The translations under genes were made by a program, and so were the position numbers. A stretch of 5,581 bases of DNA from positions 1 to 5,581 of the forward strand of contig JAJRAH010000021.1 in assembly GCA_028679985.1 (NCBI GenBank), in the 5' to 3' direction. How positions within the stretch are numbered: the stretch's first letter is position 1; each line of letters starts with the position of its first letter. This DNA comes from Methanomassiliicoccales archaeon. GTDB lineage: Archaea > Thermoplasmatota > Thermoplasmata > Methanomassiliicoccales > JACIVX01. Positions 4,380 through 5,581 of this stretch are shown one piece after another. The notes beneath the pieces were generated by a model. The model was not told where the DNA came from and did no database searches. It saw only the letters and a list, made by a program, of their open reading frames with translations.

Positions 4380-5581
4380 GTGACAGACACCAGGATAGTC
4401 AGGATATGGGCCCGTGAAGTGCTTGATTCGAGGGGGAATCCGACAGTCGAGGCCGAAGTGCGTACCGGATCGGCAACCGCTTCAGGAATCGCGCCGTCAG
4501 GAGCATCCACAGGCACGTACGAGGCACTGGAGCTGAGGGATGGAGGGCCGCGCTTTGGCGGAAAAGGCGTATCGAAGGCGGTTGAGAATATCCGGAAGAT
4601 CATAGGGCCAAGGCTCGAAGGCATGGATGTCACGTGTCAGAAAGACCTCGACAAGGCGATGATCGAGCTGGACGGTACCAAGAACAAGTCAAGGCTTGGT
4701 GGAAACGCGATCACAGCGGTCTCCCTGGCGTGTGCAAGGGCCGGTTCGGTATGCACTGATATTCCCCTGCACGAGTATCTCAGGAAGGGAAGCACCATCC
4801 TGCCGGTCCCGATGATGAACATCATCAACGGCGGGAAGCATGCTGGCAGCAATCTGAGGATTCAGGAGTTCATGATCGTCCCCGCTGGAGCCAAGTCATT
4901 CGCCGAGGCGTACAGGATCGGCTCCGAGGTGTACCAGACTCTGAGGGGGATTCTCAAGAATACATATGGCATAGGAGCGATCAATGTCGGAGACGAGGGC
5001 GGATTTGCTCCTCCGATCGACACCACCCGCGAGGCATTGGACGCAATCGAGAAGGCGATCAGTACCGCGGGCTACGGTCCCGGAAAGGACGTGTTCATGG
5101 CACTGGATTCTGCCGCGAGCGAGTTCTATTCGGACCGCCGTTACGAGGTCGACGGGAAGAAGCTGAGCGCCGAGGATTTGATCGACTTCTATGAGGGTCT
5201 GGCGTCAGCCTATCCAATCGTCAGCTACGAGGATCCGCTGGAGGAGGATTCCTTCAGCGAGGCTGCCCTCATGACGAAGCGTTTGGGAGATCGGGTTCAG
5301 ATCGTCGGGGACGATCTGTTCGTCACGAACGTCGAGAGGGTCCGGAAGGGCGTAGGCATCGGGGCCACGAATGCCATGTTGCTGAAGGTCAATCAGGTCG
5401 GCACGGTAACTGAGTCGTTCGAGGCGGCAGATTTCTGCTTTGAATCCGGTTATGGCGTCGTGGTGAGTCACCGCTCAGGCGAGACGGAGGATACGTCGAT
5501 CTCGGATATCGCGGTTGCGCTAGGCTGCGGACAGATCAAGTCAGGAGCGCCTGCGAGGACGGAGAGGACGGCGAAATACAA
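4380..5581 (+). CDS. eno: Enolase (phosphopyruvate hydratase), 3' end outside window
   Basis: Converts 2-phosphoglycerate to phosphoenolpyruvate in glycolysis and gluconeogenesis; cytosolic, Mg-dependent, usually dimeric or octameric. The reading frame is open to the window end: 400 residues are visible and about 20-30 C-terminal ones are missing. The GTG at 4380-4382 is the only possible start, since an in-frame TGA directly precedes it, and MTDTRIVRIWAREVLDSRGN matches the family N-terminus. Mobile loop PSGASTG is at 39-45, H154 lies in NGGKHAG, E163 in QEFM and E206 in GDEGG. Metal ligands are D243 (ALDSAASEFY), E284 (YEDPLEE) and D311 (GDDLFVTN). Catalytic K336 is in LLKVNQ, H364 in SHRSGETEDT and K387 in IKSGAPARTERTAKY. 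Every active-site residue expected in the visible part is present. The 52-nt gap to the response regulator gene allows either co-transcription or its own promoter. Confidence 0.96.
   Translation, partial: MTDTRIVRIWAREVLDSRGNPTVEAEVRTGSATASGIAPSGASTGTYEALELRDGGPRFGGKGVSKAVENIRKIIGPRLEGMDVTCQKDLDKAMIELDGTKNKSRLGGNAITAVSLACARAGSVCTDIPLHEYLRKGSTILPVPMMNIINGGKHAGSNLRIQEFMIVPAGAKSFAEAYRIGSEVYQTLRGILKNTYGIGAINVGDEGGFAPPIDTTREALDAIEKAISTAGYGPGKDVFMALDSAASEFYSDRRYEVDGKKLSAEDLIDFYEGLASAYPIVSYEDPLEEDSFSEAALMTKRLGDRVQIVGDDLFVTNVERVRKGVGIGATNAMLLKVNQVGTVTESFEAADFCFESGYGVVVSHRSGETEDTSISDIAVALGCGQIKSGAPARTERTAKY

Noticed and set aside
1..5581. Defence island, mobile element, CRISPR or novel multi-gene system
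   Set aside because: All genes are recognisable housekeeping or signalling families, no long terminal or direct repeats are seen, and codon use looks uniform by eye. Nothing supports a new multi-gene system here.

Overview
The window is archaeal. It carries a small clamp-loader subunit that begins directly with the archaeal RFC signature, the short zinc-ribbon ribosomal protein L40e, an Ncs6/TtuA-type tRNA thiolation enzyme with terminal zinc-finger cysteines, and an archaeal-type serine hydroxymethyltransferase. A response regulator with a C-terminal DUF835 domain, together with moderately high GC and many GTG/TTG starts, points most readily to Thermoplasmatota (a Methanomassiliicoccales-like or uncultured Thermoplasmata lineage). 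That placement is an inference from gene content; no 16S or marker tree is available here.

Layout. Positions 1-822 (+) are the C-terminal two thirds of glyA, cut by the window edge. It converges with, and overlaps by 16 nt, a minus-strand PP-loop tRNA thiolase gene (807-1739). A 181-nt divergent promoter region follows, with a good BRE/TATA for the thiolase gene on one side and, on the other, a perfect 17-nt palindrome next to a TATA-like box ahead of rfcS (1921-2883, +). Then come rpl40e (2987-3136, +) behind a clear TTTATA box, a REC-DUF835 response regulator (3350-4327, +; alternative start 3299), and enolase (4380 to the window end, +), which lacks only its last few dozen residues.

The genes are mostly housekeeping: one-carbon metabolism, tRNA modification, DNA replication, ribosome and glycolysis. 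Each appears to have its own promoter rather than sharing an operon. Where a TATA-like box can be placed for the thiolase, rfcS and eno, its centre lies about 27 nt from the start codon, as expected for leaderless archaeal mRNAs. The response regulator is the exception: its TATA box is too close to the first ATG but fits a short leader with a strong GGAGG ahead of a TTG start, which gives the family-typical N-terminus.

I see no mobile element, CRISPR array, tRNA/rRNA gene, intein or obvious novel multi-gene system. The least understood component is the REC-DUF835 protein, whose C-terminal domain reads like a KaiC/RecA-type ATPase fold that has lost its P-loop glycines. The other points worth a second look are two perfect inverted repeats (upstream of rfcS and inside the response regulator gene), a stem-loop across the response regulator stop codon, and a substitution in a conserved PP-loop motif of the thiolase.
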